In this document: piece after piece, positions 55,103 to 64,000 of the stretch
Layout: each line of letters starts with the position of its first letter
Numbering within the stretch: the stretch's first letter is position 1
Assembly (NCBI GenBank): GCA_033807775.1
Contig: CM066326.1
Span: 88,016,873 to 88,080,872, forward strand
DNA: 64,000 nucleotides
Source: Saussurea involucrata
Lineage: Eukaryota > Streptophyta > Magnoliopsida > Asterales > Asteraceae
Direction: 5' to 3'
The notes under the pieces: generated by a model
Databases searched by the model: none
What the model was told of the DNA's origin: nothing
Seen by the model: the letters and a program-made list of their open reading frames with translations, nothing else
Position numbers and translations under genes: made by a program

Positions 55103-58100
55103 GTGCAGGGCAACCAACAGCTCAAGGGGAAGAGCATTTGGCATGTTGATAGTGGTTGCTCCAGGCACATGACAGGTAACATGGCCTGCCTCAAAAATTT
55201 CAAAAAGATTGATGGAGGACATGTTGCATTTGGGGATAATCCTGCTGGTGGAAAGATAAGTGGTAAGGGTGATGTTTCAAAGGGTAAGATGACCTTTGAA
55301 GATGTGTACTATGTTGAACAATTGAGATACAACCTGTTAAGTGTATCACAGGTTTGTGACAAGAAGCATAGCATATTGTTTACTGATTCTGAATGTATTA
55401 TCCTTGCTCCTGGATACAAAGTGGTTGATGAAAACATGATACTTCTGAGAACTCCTAGGAAGGATAATGTTTATTGTTTAGATTTGGAAAGTGTATCATC
55501 TGATTCATCCCTAAATTGTTTAGTTTCAAAAGCTTCTTTGGATGAATCATCACTTTGGCACAGAAGGATGTGTCACATGAACTTTAAAACAATAAATAAA
55601 CTTGTTAAGAATAACCTTGTAAGGGGTTTGCCATCCAAAGTCTATTCATGTGATGATCATTGTGTTGCTTGTCTCAAAGGCAAACAACACAAAACTTCTC
55701 ATAAGTCCAAAGAGATAAACACTATCTCAAATCCTCTTCAACTGTTACATATGGATCTGTTTGGTCCTACCAATGTGATGAGTATTGGCAAGAAATCATA
55801 CTGCTTAGTTATTGTTGATGATTATTCTAGATTTACTTGGGTATATTTTCTGAGAACTAAAGATGAGACAAGTGGACTGATCAAATCTTTTATTCTCAAA
55901 ATTGAAAACCAATCAAATCAAAGAGTGAAAGTCATTAGATCAGATAATGGAACTGAGTTTAAAAATTTTGATCTAAACACCTTTTGTGAAGAAAAAGGAA
56001 TTGAGAGACAATACAGTGCTCCTAGGACTCCACAACAAAATGGTGTTGCTGAGAGAAGGAATAGGACATTGATTGAGGCTGCTAGATCTCTGTTAGCTGA
56101 TTCAAAGTTACCAATTACTTTTTGGGCAGAAGCAGTTAATACTGCCTGCTATGTTCAAAACAGAGTTTTAGTTGTAAAGCCTAAAAACAAGACACCTTAT
56201 GAGCTTTTCCATAAAAGGAAACCATATATTGGATTTTTCAAACCATTTGGATGTCCTTGTACTATTCTCAATACCAAATCTCACTTAGGCAAGTTTGATA
56301 GCAAAGCAGATGATGGTTTTCTTGTTGGGTATTCATCTCAAAGTAAGGCCTACAGAGTTTTTAATACCTCTTCTAGAATAATTGAAGAAAGTGACAATGT
56401 CAAATGCAATGAGAACACACCAAATCCTATTGGTTCAGGTCCTAATTGGCTATTTGACATTGATTCACTCACTAATTCTTTGGGTTTCAGTGGTGATGTA
56501 TATGCAGGACAAAGGGATACACCAACATCAGAACACAGAATTCAATCTGTGATATTTCCACTCCCTTCCATTGATCCTGTTGAATTCTGTGAACACCATG
56601 AGGAGACTGAACCTATTCAGAATGAAGAAGAGAGGAGAGCAGAGGAAAATCAGTCTTCAGGTCCAAATTCCAGAGAATCTGAGGTGACTGAAGAAGCAGA
56701 AACAAATCCAGAATTAAATGAGTCTAATCTGGATGAGAACTTACAAGAGGAAGCTGGTCATCCAACAAGAACTCAGAAAAATCATCCTCCTGAGTTGGTG
56801 ATTGGAGATATTGCATCTCCCATGATGACTAGAAAGCAAAGCAGACTCCAAGAGTTGCAAGAGCAGCAAAATACAGTTAACACTGTTCTTACTTGCTTTC
56901 TGTCCCAGATTGAGCCCAAAAAGGCTTATGATGCTATGAAAGACCCAAGCTGGATAGAGGCAATGCAAGAGGAGCTGCTACAGTTCAAATTACAGGATGT
57001 TTGGGACTTGGTAGACCTTCCAAAAGGTCATAGAGCAATTGGCACCAAGTGGATTTTTAGGAACAAGAAGGATGACAGAGGGATTGTGATCAGAAACAAA
57101 GCTAGACTGGTTGCACAAGGGTACACTCAGGAAGAAGGAATAGATTATGAGGAAGTCTTTGCTCCTGTGGCAAGGATTGAAGCAATCAGGTTATTTCTAG
57201 CCTATGCCTCATACATGAAGTTCAAAGTGTACCAAATGGATGTCAAAAGTGCATTTCTGTATGGAAGTATTGAGGAAGAAGTATATGTCTGTCAACCCCC
57301 TGGATTTGAGAATCCATTGCACCCTGACAGAGTATACAAGCTGAAGAAGGCTCTCTATGGTTTGCATCAAGCCCCAAGAGCATGGTATGACACTCTGTCT
57401 ACCTATCTCTTGAAAAATGACTTTGAAAGAGGAGTAATTGACAAGACCCTGTTTATCAAGAGGAGAAAGAGAGGTACTTTACTTGTTCAGATCTATGTGG
57501 ATGACATCATCTTTGGATCCACCAATGATCAAATGTGTAAAGAGTTTGAAGAATTGATGCACAAAAGCTTCAAGATGAGTTCCATGGGAGAACTTACATT
57601 CTTTCTTGGGCTTCGGGTAAAACAGAGGAAAGATGGGATTTTTATTAGCCAATCCAAGTATGTGAAAGACATCCTGGACAAGTTTGGTTTATCAGACTCA
57701 AAGCCAGCAAGCACTCCAATGGAAACACATAAACAGATCACTGCAGATCTTGAGGGGGAGGATGTGGATGTCCATCATTACAGATCAATGATTGGATCTC
57801 TCATGTATCTCACAGCCTCTAGACCTGACATTATGTTTTCAGTCTGTGTTTGTGCCAGATTTCAGGTTTCTCCTAAGCAATCACACCTTCATGCTGTCAA
57901 GAGAATATTCAGATACTTAAAAGGGCAACCTAGATTAGGTCTCTGGTATCCTCATGAATCCTCTTTTGACTTGCTTGCATATTCAGATAGTGATTTGGGT
58001 GGAGCCAACATGGATAGGAAGTCTACTTCAGGTGGATGTCAGTTTTTGGGTACAAGACTAGTATCTTGGCAGTGTAAGAAACAAACCACAGTGTCCTTAT

Positions 58101-58438
58101 CTACCACAGAGGCTGAGTACATAGCTGCTGCAAGCTGCTGCTCTCAGGTTCTATGGATTCAAAATCAGATGTTGGACTATGGGGTAACATTTCTTCACAC
58201 TCCAATCTTCATTGACAACAACAGTGCTATCAGCATTGTTAATAATCCTGTCAAACACTCAAAAACAAAGCATATAGAGATAAGGTATCACTTTATAAGA
58301 GATTGCAATGAAAAGAAATTAATTCAGGTTGCTAAAGTTCATACAAATGACCAGTTTGCTGATCTATTCACAAAAGCTTTTGATGTGGGTAGATTCACCT
58401 TTTTGGTAACAAGTGTGGGCATGATCAATCTAGAATAA
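55103..58438 (+). CDS. pol: D Copia pol polyprotein, intact
   Basis: 1,111 codons. Protease DSGCSRHMTG (16-25), integrase finger WHRRMCHMN with CVACLKGK, core LHMDLFGP, RSDNGTEF and VAERRNRTL, RT IGTKWIFRNKK, SAFLYG and YVDDIIFG (about 797-804), RNase H SDSDLGG, TTEAEY and DNNSAI, ending TSVGMINLE. All catalytic motifs are present. It starts 11 bases after the gag stop in the -1 frame without an ATG of its own. A TGCAG right at the start could be a splice acceptor. Probably still able to mobilise copies in trans. Confidence 0.95.
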   Translation: MQGNQQLKGKSIWHVDSGCSRHMTGNMACLKNFKKIDGGHVAFGDNPAGGKISGKGDVSKGKMTFEDVYYVEQLRYNLLSVSQVCDKKHSILFTDSECIILAPGYKVVDENMILLRTPRKDNVYCLDLESVSSDSSLNCLVSKASLDESSLWHRRMCHMNFKTINKLVKNNLVRGLPSKVYSCDDHCVACLKGKQHKTSHKSKEINTISNPLQLLHMDLFGPTNVMSIGKKSYCLVIVDDYSRFTWVYFLRTKDETSGLIKSFILKIENQSNQRVKVIRSDNGTEFKNFDLNTFCEEKGIERQYSAPRTPQQNGVAERRNRTLIEAARSLLADSKLPITFWAEAVNTACYVQNRVLVVKPKNKTPYELFHKRKPYIGFFKPFGCPCTILNTKSHLGKFDSKADDGFLVGYSSQSKAYRVFNTSSRIIEESDNVKCNENTPNPIGSGPNWLFDIDSLTNSLGFSGDVYAGQRDTPTSEHRIQSVIFPLPSIDPVEFCEHHEETEPIQNEEERRAEENQSSGPNSRESEVTEEAETNPELNESNLDENLQEEAGHPTRTQKNHPPELVIGDIASPMMTRKQSRLQELQEQQNTVNTVLTCFLSQIEPKKAYDAMKDPSWIEAMQEELLQFKLQDVWDLVDLPKGHRAIGTKWIFRNKKDDRGIVIRNKARLVAQGYTQEEGIDYEEVFAPVARIEAIRLFLAYASYMKFKVYQMDVKSAFLYGSIEEEVYVCQPPGFENPLHPDRVYKLKKALYGLHQAPRAWYDTLSTYLLKNDFERGVIDKTLFIKRRKRGTLLVQIYVDDIIFGSTNDQMCKEFEELMHKSFKMSSMGELTFFLGLRVKQRKDGIFISQSKYVKDILDKFGLSDSKPASTPMETHKQITADLEGEDVDVHHYRSMIGSLMYLTASRPDIMFSVCVCARFQVSPKQSHLHAVKRIFRYLKGQPRLGLWYPHESSFDLLAYSDSDLGGANMDRKSTSGGCQFLGTRLVSWQCKKQTTVSLSTTEAEYIAAASCCSQVLWIQNQMLDYGVTFLHTPIFIDNNSAISIVNNPVKHSKTKHIEIRYHFIRDCNEKKLIQVAKVHTNDQFADLFTKAFDVGRFTFLVTSVGMINLE

Positions 58439-58547
58439 ATTTATGACTTTCTGTTTTTATACCTGTATTTCTTCATATATTTGGTGCTACTAACTTTCTT
58501 TCTCAGGATCATCTGTTTCCCTCAGATTACCAAGTGCAGAAAAGTGT
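58439..58547 (+). other. D pol-ORF3 spacer, first part
   Basis: T-rich sequence without recognised features before the motif array. Confidence 0.4.
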
Positions 58548-58845
58548 AAGTGTGGTTACTACTGCCTGTGCAGCGTTACTACTGCCAGTACAGAGTTACT
58601 ACTGCCTGTGTTCTAGTAGTTAATACTGCTTGTGCAGTTAATACTGCTCAGTAGTTAATACTGCTCAGTAGTTAATACTGCTTGTGTAGTTAATACTGCT
58701 TTGCAGTTAATACTGCTCAGTAGTTAATACTGCTAGTGCACAGTTAATACTGCTAGTGTAGTTAATACTGCTAGGTAGTTAATACTGCTTGGTAGTTACT
58801 ACTGCCTTGCAGTTAATACTGCTAAGTAGTTAATACTGCTTTTGA
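58548..58845 (+). repeat. GTTAATACTGC array in the D spacer
   Basis: Sixteen copies of GTTAATACTGC or GTTACTACTGC at 14-24 bp spacing, linked by short CAGTA/TAGT pieces. It is directly upstream of the TATA box for ORF3 and the same motif as in the LTR. Confidence 0.92.
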
Positions 58846-58857
58846 TAATCTAGGGCA

Positions 58858-58865
58858 TATAAATA
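58858..58865 (+). promoter_or_regulatory. Internal promoter candidate for D ORF3
   Basis: TATAAATACCCC about 115 bases before the ORF3 ATG, followed by a pyrimidine-rich start region (TTCTTCTCTCTCG). Preceded by the motif array, just as in the LTR. Confidence 0.6.
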
Positions 58866-58979
58866 CCCCTGTGTGCCCGCCAAAGTTCATAACGACTCTT
58901 CACATTTACTTCTTCTCTCTCGTTCTAACCTAGTCTCCCCAGAATCTTTGTGTTTTTCTTTCAAGAATCCTCAGGAATC

Positions 58980-61723
58980 ATGGAGTTTGTGGATGAGCAC
59001 AATGAAATAGCCATGCTTCAGAAGCCGAAACAAGCTGCGGGATTCCACGATATAGTCGATTTTCTCAAATCCTCGCACATCTCCTATGCCCTAACGGTGA
59101 GCCCAACCATCTATATCGAACATCAGACACAATTTTGGGAGAATGCCACTGTTAGTTTCGAAGAAGGGCAGAAAACCATTCGAACAAGGGTTTGTGATAA
59201 ACCCTTGAAAGTCACAGAGGAGGTTATTCGCATCTCTCTTCACTTGGATGATGCCTCAGGTATAACCTCTCTATCTTCTGATGACTTATATTCGACTTTA
59301 CAAAGAATGGGGTATGAAGGTCCCATTGGTGTTTTTAAATTCTACAAGTCGAAATTTTTCAACCAATGGAGATTTCTTGTTCATACCCTGATGCACTGTA
59401 TTTCCAAGAAAACTACTGGATGGAGTGAGTTCAGCAGTCCCATTGCATATGCCTTGGTCTGCTTATCCACTGCCAGAAAGTACAATTTTTCAGCAATGAT
59501 CTTTAATGATCTTGTATCAAACTTGGAATCCAAAAAGAGCTTTTACATGTATCCAAGGTTTGTGCAAGAAGTTATTAACAAGGAATTGATGGACTTACCT
59601 CAGTTTACTGAGGTATATGTACCCAAATCCCCTAAAGGGAAGGTTTTTTCAAATATGAAAAGACTTCCTATGTACCATTGTTCTCTACAATGATGGTTGT
59701 GTCCCACCCCTCTGAAGGTATGGCATCAGGATCAAGGCCCTCATTAGATCAACCCACTGATGACCAATCCCAACCTTCCATCTCAAAAGACATCCCTCAG
59801 TCCATTCTTGAACAACCCACTCCCACAATCACCAAAAGGTTTCAAAGAAGAAAGGTGCACAAGGTTCCTTCTCTTGATGTACCTACTCAGAGCCCTAAGC
59901 CTTTAAGCCCTCAGTTGGAGCATTCTCCAATTGAGAATAACAACAGGGAAACCACAGGGGTGTCTCCCAACCCCAAGAAGGTGCTCTCTAAGGAGAAGGA
60001 TGAGCATATGGGTGCTAAGGCTGCCACTACTTCTGCTAGCACAGAGAAGGACAGTGGTAACATAAATAAGACCTTCCCCATGGCAACTCTAAATGAGAAA
60101 TCATTAGGAGGACCCAGGTGCCAAGAAACCAAGGGGGCAGGTAGTGCTTCTGCTAGGCAGAAGGCTTCTGCTAAAACTTCCAGTGATCCTTTAAAGAAGG
60201 TAAACACTTCTAAACAAGGTGAGGATAGATATAACTATGAGGAATTGATGGAAACCATAGGGAATGTCAACTTGGATGTTATGGCACAAAAGAAGGAGAT
60301 TGAGCAACTGAAGACTGTGGTCACCTACCAACAGTCTCAAATTGAGAAGCTCAAGAAGATGGTCACCAAGTTGTTGCACAGAAGGAAAAAGGCAAGATTT
60401 GTGCTGAGAAAAAGAATTCCAGCTGATGATGCTCCCAAAAAGGGGGAGTCAGAGTCAGAATCAGAAGCAGAACTGAATAAAAAGGGTCTACAAGTTGAGG
60501 GGGAGACAGTTCAGATGGAGACTGAAATGGAAACTGAGAATGCACAGTTTAAGGGGGAGTTCAGTGCACAGAATAAGGGGGAAACAGAAAAGGTGGAAGA
60601 GCTTATTAAAGAAGCAGAAACTACAACAGCAGCAGAAACCACAGCAGCAGAAACTGTTAATACTGCTGAGTTTGAACAAGCAGCAGAAACAGTTAATGTT
60701 GCTGAAGGCCAAACAGAAAAAGCAGCAGTAACAGAGACAGAGCCTGAAACTGAAGTAGCAGCAGAAACTGTTAATGCTGCTGACTCTAAGCAAGCAGCAG
60801 AAACAGTTAATGCTGCTCAATCTACAAAGAAAGCAGAAACAGTAACAGAGAAGCTTACAGTAGAAGAAGTGGAGGTTGCAGAGGATTTAATCAAAGCCAA
60901 ACATGATACACCTCCAACTGCCAAGAAACAGGAAGAACCTAAGGATGCAAAGATGGTTTTCAGCAGAAAGAGAACAAAGTCTGTGGCTACTAAAAAGAAG
61001 TGTGTAAAGAAGCAAAGGGTAGAACCTGTTGAGAAACCAGTAGTAGAAGAGAAAGAAAAGGAAGAAGTTGCCAAGGATGAAGGACAAGGAGATAGCAAGA
61101 CAGGTCAATCCAGTAAGGCACAATCACTTAGCAATGAACAATGTGACTTGTACATTACTATGGTTGATACTGAACCAATAAAAGTGACTCCATTAGACTC
61201 AAAGCCTCCTGAAATCAGTCACTGGGATACATTGATAGATGAAAGAAAGGAGTATATCAGACTCAAGAGAGCTGATGGGCAGTTTGAAGTCTACAGAACA
61301 TGGGGACAAGTCATAAGAAGATGCTCAAGATCTGACCTGGAAGAGATGTTCAAAGTAGGCATGCAGATCTATGGCAACATGTTGACAGAAAGAGGTATGT
61401 CTATCACAAAGATGGTGTTAGAATACCTATGCCTAATGTTCAGACCAGAAGTAGTTCAGCACATAACAGCAAGACCTTTTCAAGCAGTAACCAACTGGAT
61501 GCTCTATGAAAATTGTGGAGTGTATGTCATATCAATTGACAACACATATCAGGAGTATTATCTGGTGGATGAAATATACAATCACAGCATGAAAAGACTG
61601 AAAGGGATGCTACATGTAAAGTTGGTCTGCAACAAAGACTCTGCTATGGGAAGATTCTTGGTAAGGAGGATTGCAAATCAGAGTCTAGGTTTAAGTCCTG
61701 ATCTATGCGTATATGATGACTAA
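58980..61723 (+). pseudogene. D ORF3, one frameshift
   Basis: ATG at 58980 (MEFVDEHNEIAM). The first frame runs to 59693 and has VSPTIYIEHQTQFW, a WRFLVHTLMHC block and a NFSAMIFNDLV block, equivalent in order to the N-terminal domain of A/B/C ORF3. The frame then changes near 59657-59678 and runs to 61723: Ser/Pro/Lys-rich linker, a coiled coil, basic clusters (KRTKSVATKKKCVKKQR), Glu/Ala/Thr repeats with ETVNTA motifs, and a C-terminal domain (VDTEPIKVTP, YENCGVYVISIDN). No signal peptide or membrane segment. A simple indel is most likely. Function unknown. Confidence 0.85.
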
Positions 61724-61773
61724 GTTTTGGAAGCATCATCTGAAGAACTTGACTTCTTTTCCTAAAAGTCAAG

Positions 61774-61785
61774 TTAGGGGGAGAT
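61774..61785 (+). promoter_or_regulatory. D polypurine tract
   Basis: TTAGGGGGAGAT immediately before the 3' LTR. Confidence 0.88.
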
Positions 61786-62524
61786 TGTTGGGAACTGAAG
61801 ATATACCAAGTATGGTTAGTACTGCTAAGTCTACATTACTACTGCCAGTTCTTCGTTACTACTGCTAGTCAAGGTTACTACTGCTGGGCAAGATTACTAC
61901 TGCTAGACGAAGTTAGTACTGCTAGACCAAGTTACTACTGCTAGACATGGTTAGTACTGCTGAGCTGAGTTACTACTGCTTGAAGACTGTGAAGGTTAAT
62001 ACTGCTGAAGGTCGTTAATGCTGCTGAGCCAAATCATTGTTAATACTGCTGACTTGATAAGTTTGGTATGCGATACTTTTGGAGACAAATAAGGAATTGA
62101 TCAAGATATGTTTAATGAAGATTCAGAAGATCAATTTACTTTTGATAGTTATCTTGTAATTACTTTTGTATAAATAGTATTGATAGATAGCTATTAGGAT
62201 ATACGAAAATATACGTGAGAGACATAGAATACAGAAGAAGATACACGATACAGAGAATAGTTTTTACAAAGTTTGTTTAGCTATTCAGAGAGAATTAACC
62301 TCAAGATCATAGATCCTATTTCTAGAGAAGTAGAAGTCGTCTTGTTGAGCCTGTTCAACAAGATTGAGGTTTGGTGTAAAGCTTGTGAGTAATACTGTTT
62401 GATATATATACAGTGTATTGAATTTCTATTGATTGTTCTTTAATTGATTTAGAGTTCTATTCCGCAAGATTCTCTAAATTCTGTTTCTAAGAAGTTTAAT
62501 TCTTGTTAAGAATCGATCCTGACA
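61786..62524 (+). mobile_element. D 3' LTR
   Basis: Same length as the 5' LTR (739 bp). Motif array, then TATAAATA at 62169-62176. Followed by the GATTT duplication. Confidence 0.95.
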
Positions 62525-62673
62525 GATTTTGAAGGATTTACCTCGATGTAGACCTGAATCAAATGCACGGAATAGAAAAACCCAAAATCGTCTTTGAAAA
62601 TCGAGTGCACAGTAGCAGTTTGAGAGAGAGTAGAGGGTTTTTGAGATGAGACAAGGTTTGGAAAACCACTCTA

Positions 62674-62747
62674 CTATTTATACGATTTTGAATTTTAGTG
62701 ACACGTGGCATAATGAGATTGGTTCGACGTTTGACCTGCCACGTGTC
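62674..62747 (-). promoter_or_regulatory. Internal promoter candidate for C ORF3
   Basis: Best-preserved copy. Minus strand: G-box GACACGTGGC (62738-62747), CCAAT (62718-62722), inverted G-box (62700-62709), TATAAATAG (62674-62682), then a pyrimidine-rich 5' exon ending at the donor 62542/62541. D has inserted between this promoter and its ORF3, inside the predicted intron. Confidence 0.62.
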
Positions 62748-62975
62748 AGTTTATCGCAATGAACAAGTTGAGATAAACTCACATGATATCGCAATGAGTA
62801 AGTTGCGATACATGTTCAACCTTATCGCAAGAGTAGGTTGCGATAAGTTACTGTTCCCCTCGTCTTATCGCAAAGCAAGGTTACGATAAGAATGCAACCT
62901 GGTTTCATTGCAACAGAGGGTTGCGACAAACCACTGTTCACCATGTTATCGCAAGAGTAGGTTGCGATAACAGTG
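62748..62975. repeat. Hairpin-module array, C spacer
   Basis: Units of CTTATCGCAA-loop-TTGCGATAAG, some followed by TTACTGTTC or CCACTGTTCA (62841-62860, 62930-62942). B-type stem. Confidence 0.82.
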
Positions 62976-63474
62976 ACACTTGGACGTTTTTCAAATAAAA
63001 TTTTTAAAGATTTTATCACATTGAAAGATGTCCAATTGATTAAGCACTCAAGGTTTTTGAAATATTTTCACTCCCCCTTAAATGATGCAAGTATGTTAGG
63101 AAAAATTGATTTTCATCATTTAAGAGTTTGTGGTTAAAACAAATTAGAGAACATACCTTGTGGTCTTCAAGTAGTGAGCACATGAAATCAACACTTACAA
63201 GCTTTGTCAGATATGCACACTCCCTATTTTCTTGTGCATACTTCTTATACTGTACTCCCCCTGAGACTATGAACACACCTCATGCAGACACAAATATCAT
63301 AACAAGAATGTAAAGTGACAAATAGAATAAACAATGAAAAACAACAAAGACATGAAAATAAAAGATCTTATATTGAGAATAGAATGTGATGAAAATTTGA
63401 ATGTATCAATCTAGGTAGAAATAACTAGATTGAACTACACATATTTCCATCCATTATATGATCAATATAGAATA
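62976..63474 (-). other. C spacer with internal polypurine tracts
   Basis: GGGGGAG tracts on the minus strand near 63070-63078 and 63254-63261, and a degraded one near 63220. Otherwise AT-rich, no gene. Confidence 0.55.
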
Positions 63475-64000
63475 TTAAATTTTCATGTTCAACATGCCGA
63501 GCTTGGATACTAAGAAATTAAATCGTTTTTCATCCAAGGCTTTTGTAAAGAGATCTGCAAGTTGAAACTCAGTTGTGACAAAGTATAATTCTATCGTACC
63601 TTTTTGGACATGATCTTTAATGAAATGATACCTGACGTCGATGTGTTTGGTCTTTGTATGCTGGACCGGGTTAGCTGATATGGCAATTGCACTCTTACTG
63701 TCACAGTAAATGGGGATCTTCTCGTACTTGAAGCCGTAATCCATCGGTTGAGTCTTCATCCACAGAACCTGTGAACAACAACTGGCCGCTGCAACATATT
63801 CTGCCTCCGCAGTTGATGTTGAAACACAGTTCTATTTCCTCGAAGACCAACTTACCAGTTTGTCCCCCAAAAACTGCACATGACCAGATGTGCTCTTCCG
63901 GTCTAGCATACTACCTCCATGATCCGCTTCAGAATATGCAGTGAGTTCGAATCCCGTTCCCTTTGGGTACCACAAGCCAAGGTATGGTGTCCCCTTTAGA
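63475..64000 (-). pseudogene. C pol, C-terminal RNase H part, with a nonsense codon
   Basis: Reads back from KLGMLNMKI through CDSKSAI and AAASCC to the window edge (about 175 codons). A TAG at 63832-63834 interrupts the frame between WSS and NCVST, just before TAEAEY. The rest of pol and gag lie outside the window. Confidence 0.88.

Larger units (their letters stand above)
51604..62524 (+). mobile_element. Element D, young Copia element (10.9 kb)
   Basis: 739-bp LTRs at both ends with three differences, TG...CA ends and 5-bp duplication GATTT at 51599-51603 and 62525-62529. Order: LTR, primer site, gag, pol, repeat-filled spacer, ORF3, polypurine tract, LTR. pol resembles the SIRE/Maximus group but is distinct from A, B and C. 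Confidence 0.96.
51099..62541 (-). other. Predicted 5'UTR intron of C ORF3, containing element D
   Basis: Donor CGAG then GTAA at 62542/62541 and acceptor GTGGTTCAG touching the ATG at 51098. Without D and one target duplication the intron is about 517 bases, close to A and B. TTATCGCAAC-type repeats are at 51180-51365. Confidence 0.5.
46863..64000 (-). mobile_element. Element C, SIRE/Maximus-like Copia, split by element D and cut by the window edge
   Basis: 3' LTR at 46863-47102, ORF3, spacer, then the end of pol (63475-64000), continuing off the right edge. Bases 51604-62529 are element D with its target duplication. The hairpin repeats are of the B type (TTATCGCAA). LTR and ORF3 are related to B but clearly different. 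Confidence 0.9.

Noticed and set aside
60488..60820. Cys/Phe-rich minus-strand ORF
   Set aside because: Antisense of the Glu/Ala/Thr repeats of D ORF3.
58980..61723. Envelope glycoprotein for ORF3
   Set aside because: Position fits, but no signal peptide, membrane anchor or Cys framework is visible in any of the copies.

Overview
The window is a nested block of repeats from a large, repeat-rich plant nuclear genome. The Copia proteins, and the long third ORF that follows pol, resemble those that crowd the genomes of the daisy family (Asteraceae), so an Asteraceae host is the best guess. That is recognition from memory, not a search. I see no intact host gene.

Layout. (1) 1-22235: two head-to-tail copies, A1 and A2, of a minus-strand Copia element of the SIRE/Maximus type. 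They share one LTR that is deleted down to 36 bp. (2) 22236-33062: an AT-rich island holding an 11-exon RPA70-like gene (minus strand, with at least one in-frame stop), two copies of a captured transportin exon, Helitron-like 5' ends, a foldback element containing a probable solo LTR, and several MITEs. (3) 33063-46559: element B, a minus-strand relative of A. (4) 46560-46862: SINE or tRNA-like debris. (5) 46863-64000: element C (minus strand, running off the right edge), split by element D (51604-62524, plus strand), a young Copia element with a GATTT target duplication and LTRs differing at 3 of 739 bases.

A, B and C have tiny LTRs (about 240-250 bp) around roughly 13 kb interiors, in the order leader, gag, pol, 1.5 kb spacer, ORF3. 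All have an initiator-Met-type primer binding site and a GGGGGAG-type polypurine tract. gag is broken wherever it is visible and ORF3 wherever enough of it is visible to judge. pol is a full-length open frame in A2, B and D, but in B two RNase H catalytic acids are substituted.

The most interesting signal is the pol-ORF3 spacer. In A, B and C it carries what looks like an independent plant-type transcription unit for ORF3: CACGTG boxes around a CCAAT box, then a TATA box, a short 5' exon, a GT donor, an intron of about 0.5 kb, and a CAG acceptor touching the ORF3 ATG. Upstream of this promoter, in the intron and again in the leader lie arrays of a hairpin module followed or preceded by ACTGTTCA. 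The stem sequence differs between A and B/C on both arms together. Element D shows the same plan with other sequence: GTTAATACTGC-type arrays precede the same TATAAATA octamer in its LTR and in its pol-ORF3 spacer, and the motif also runs through gag and ORF3 codons.
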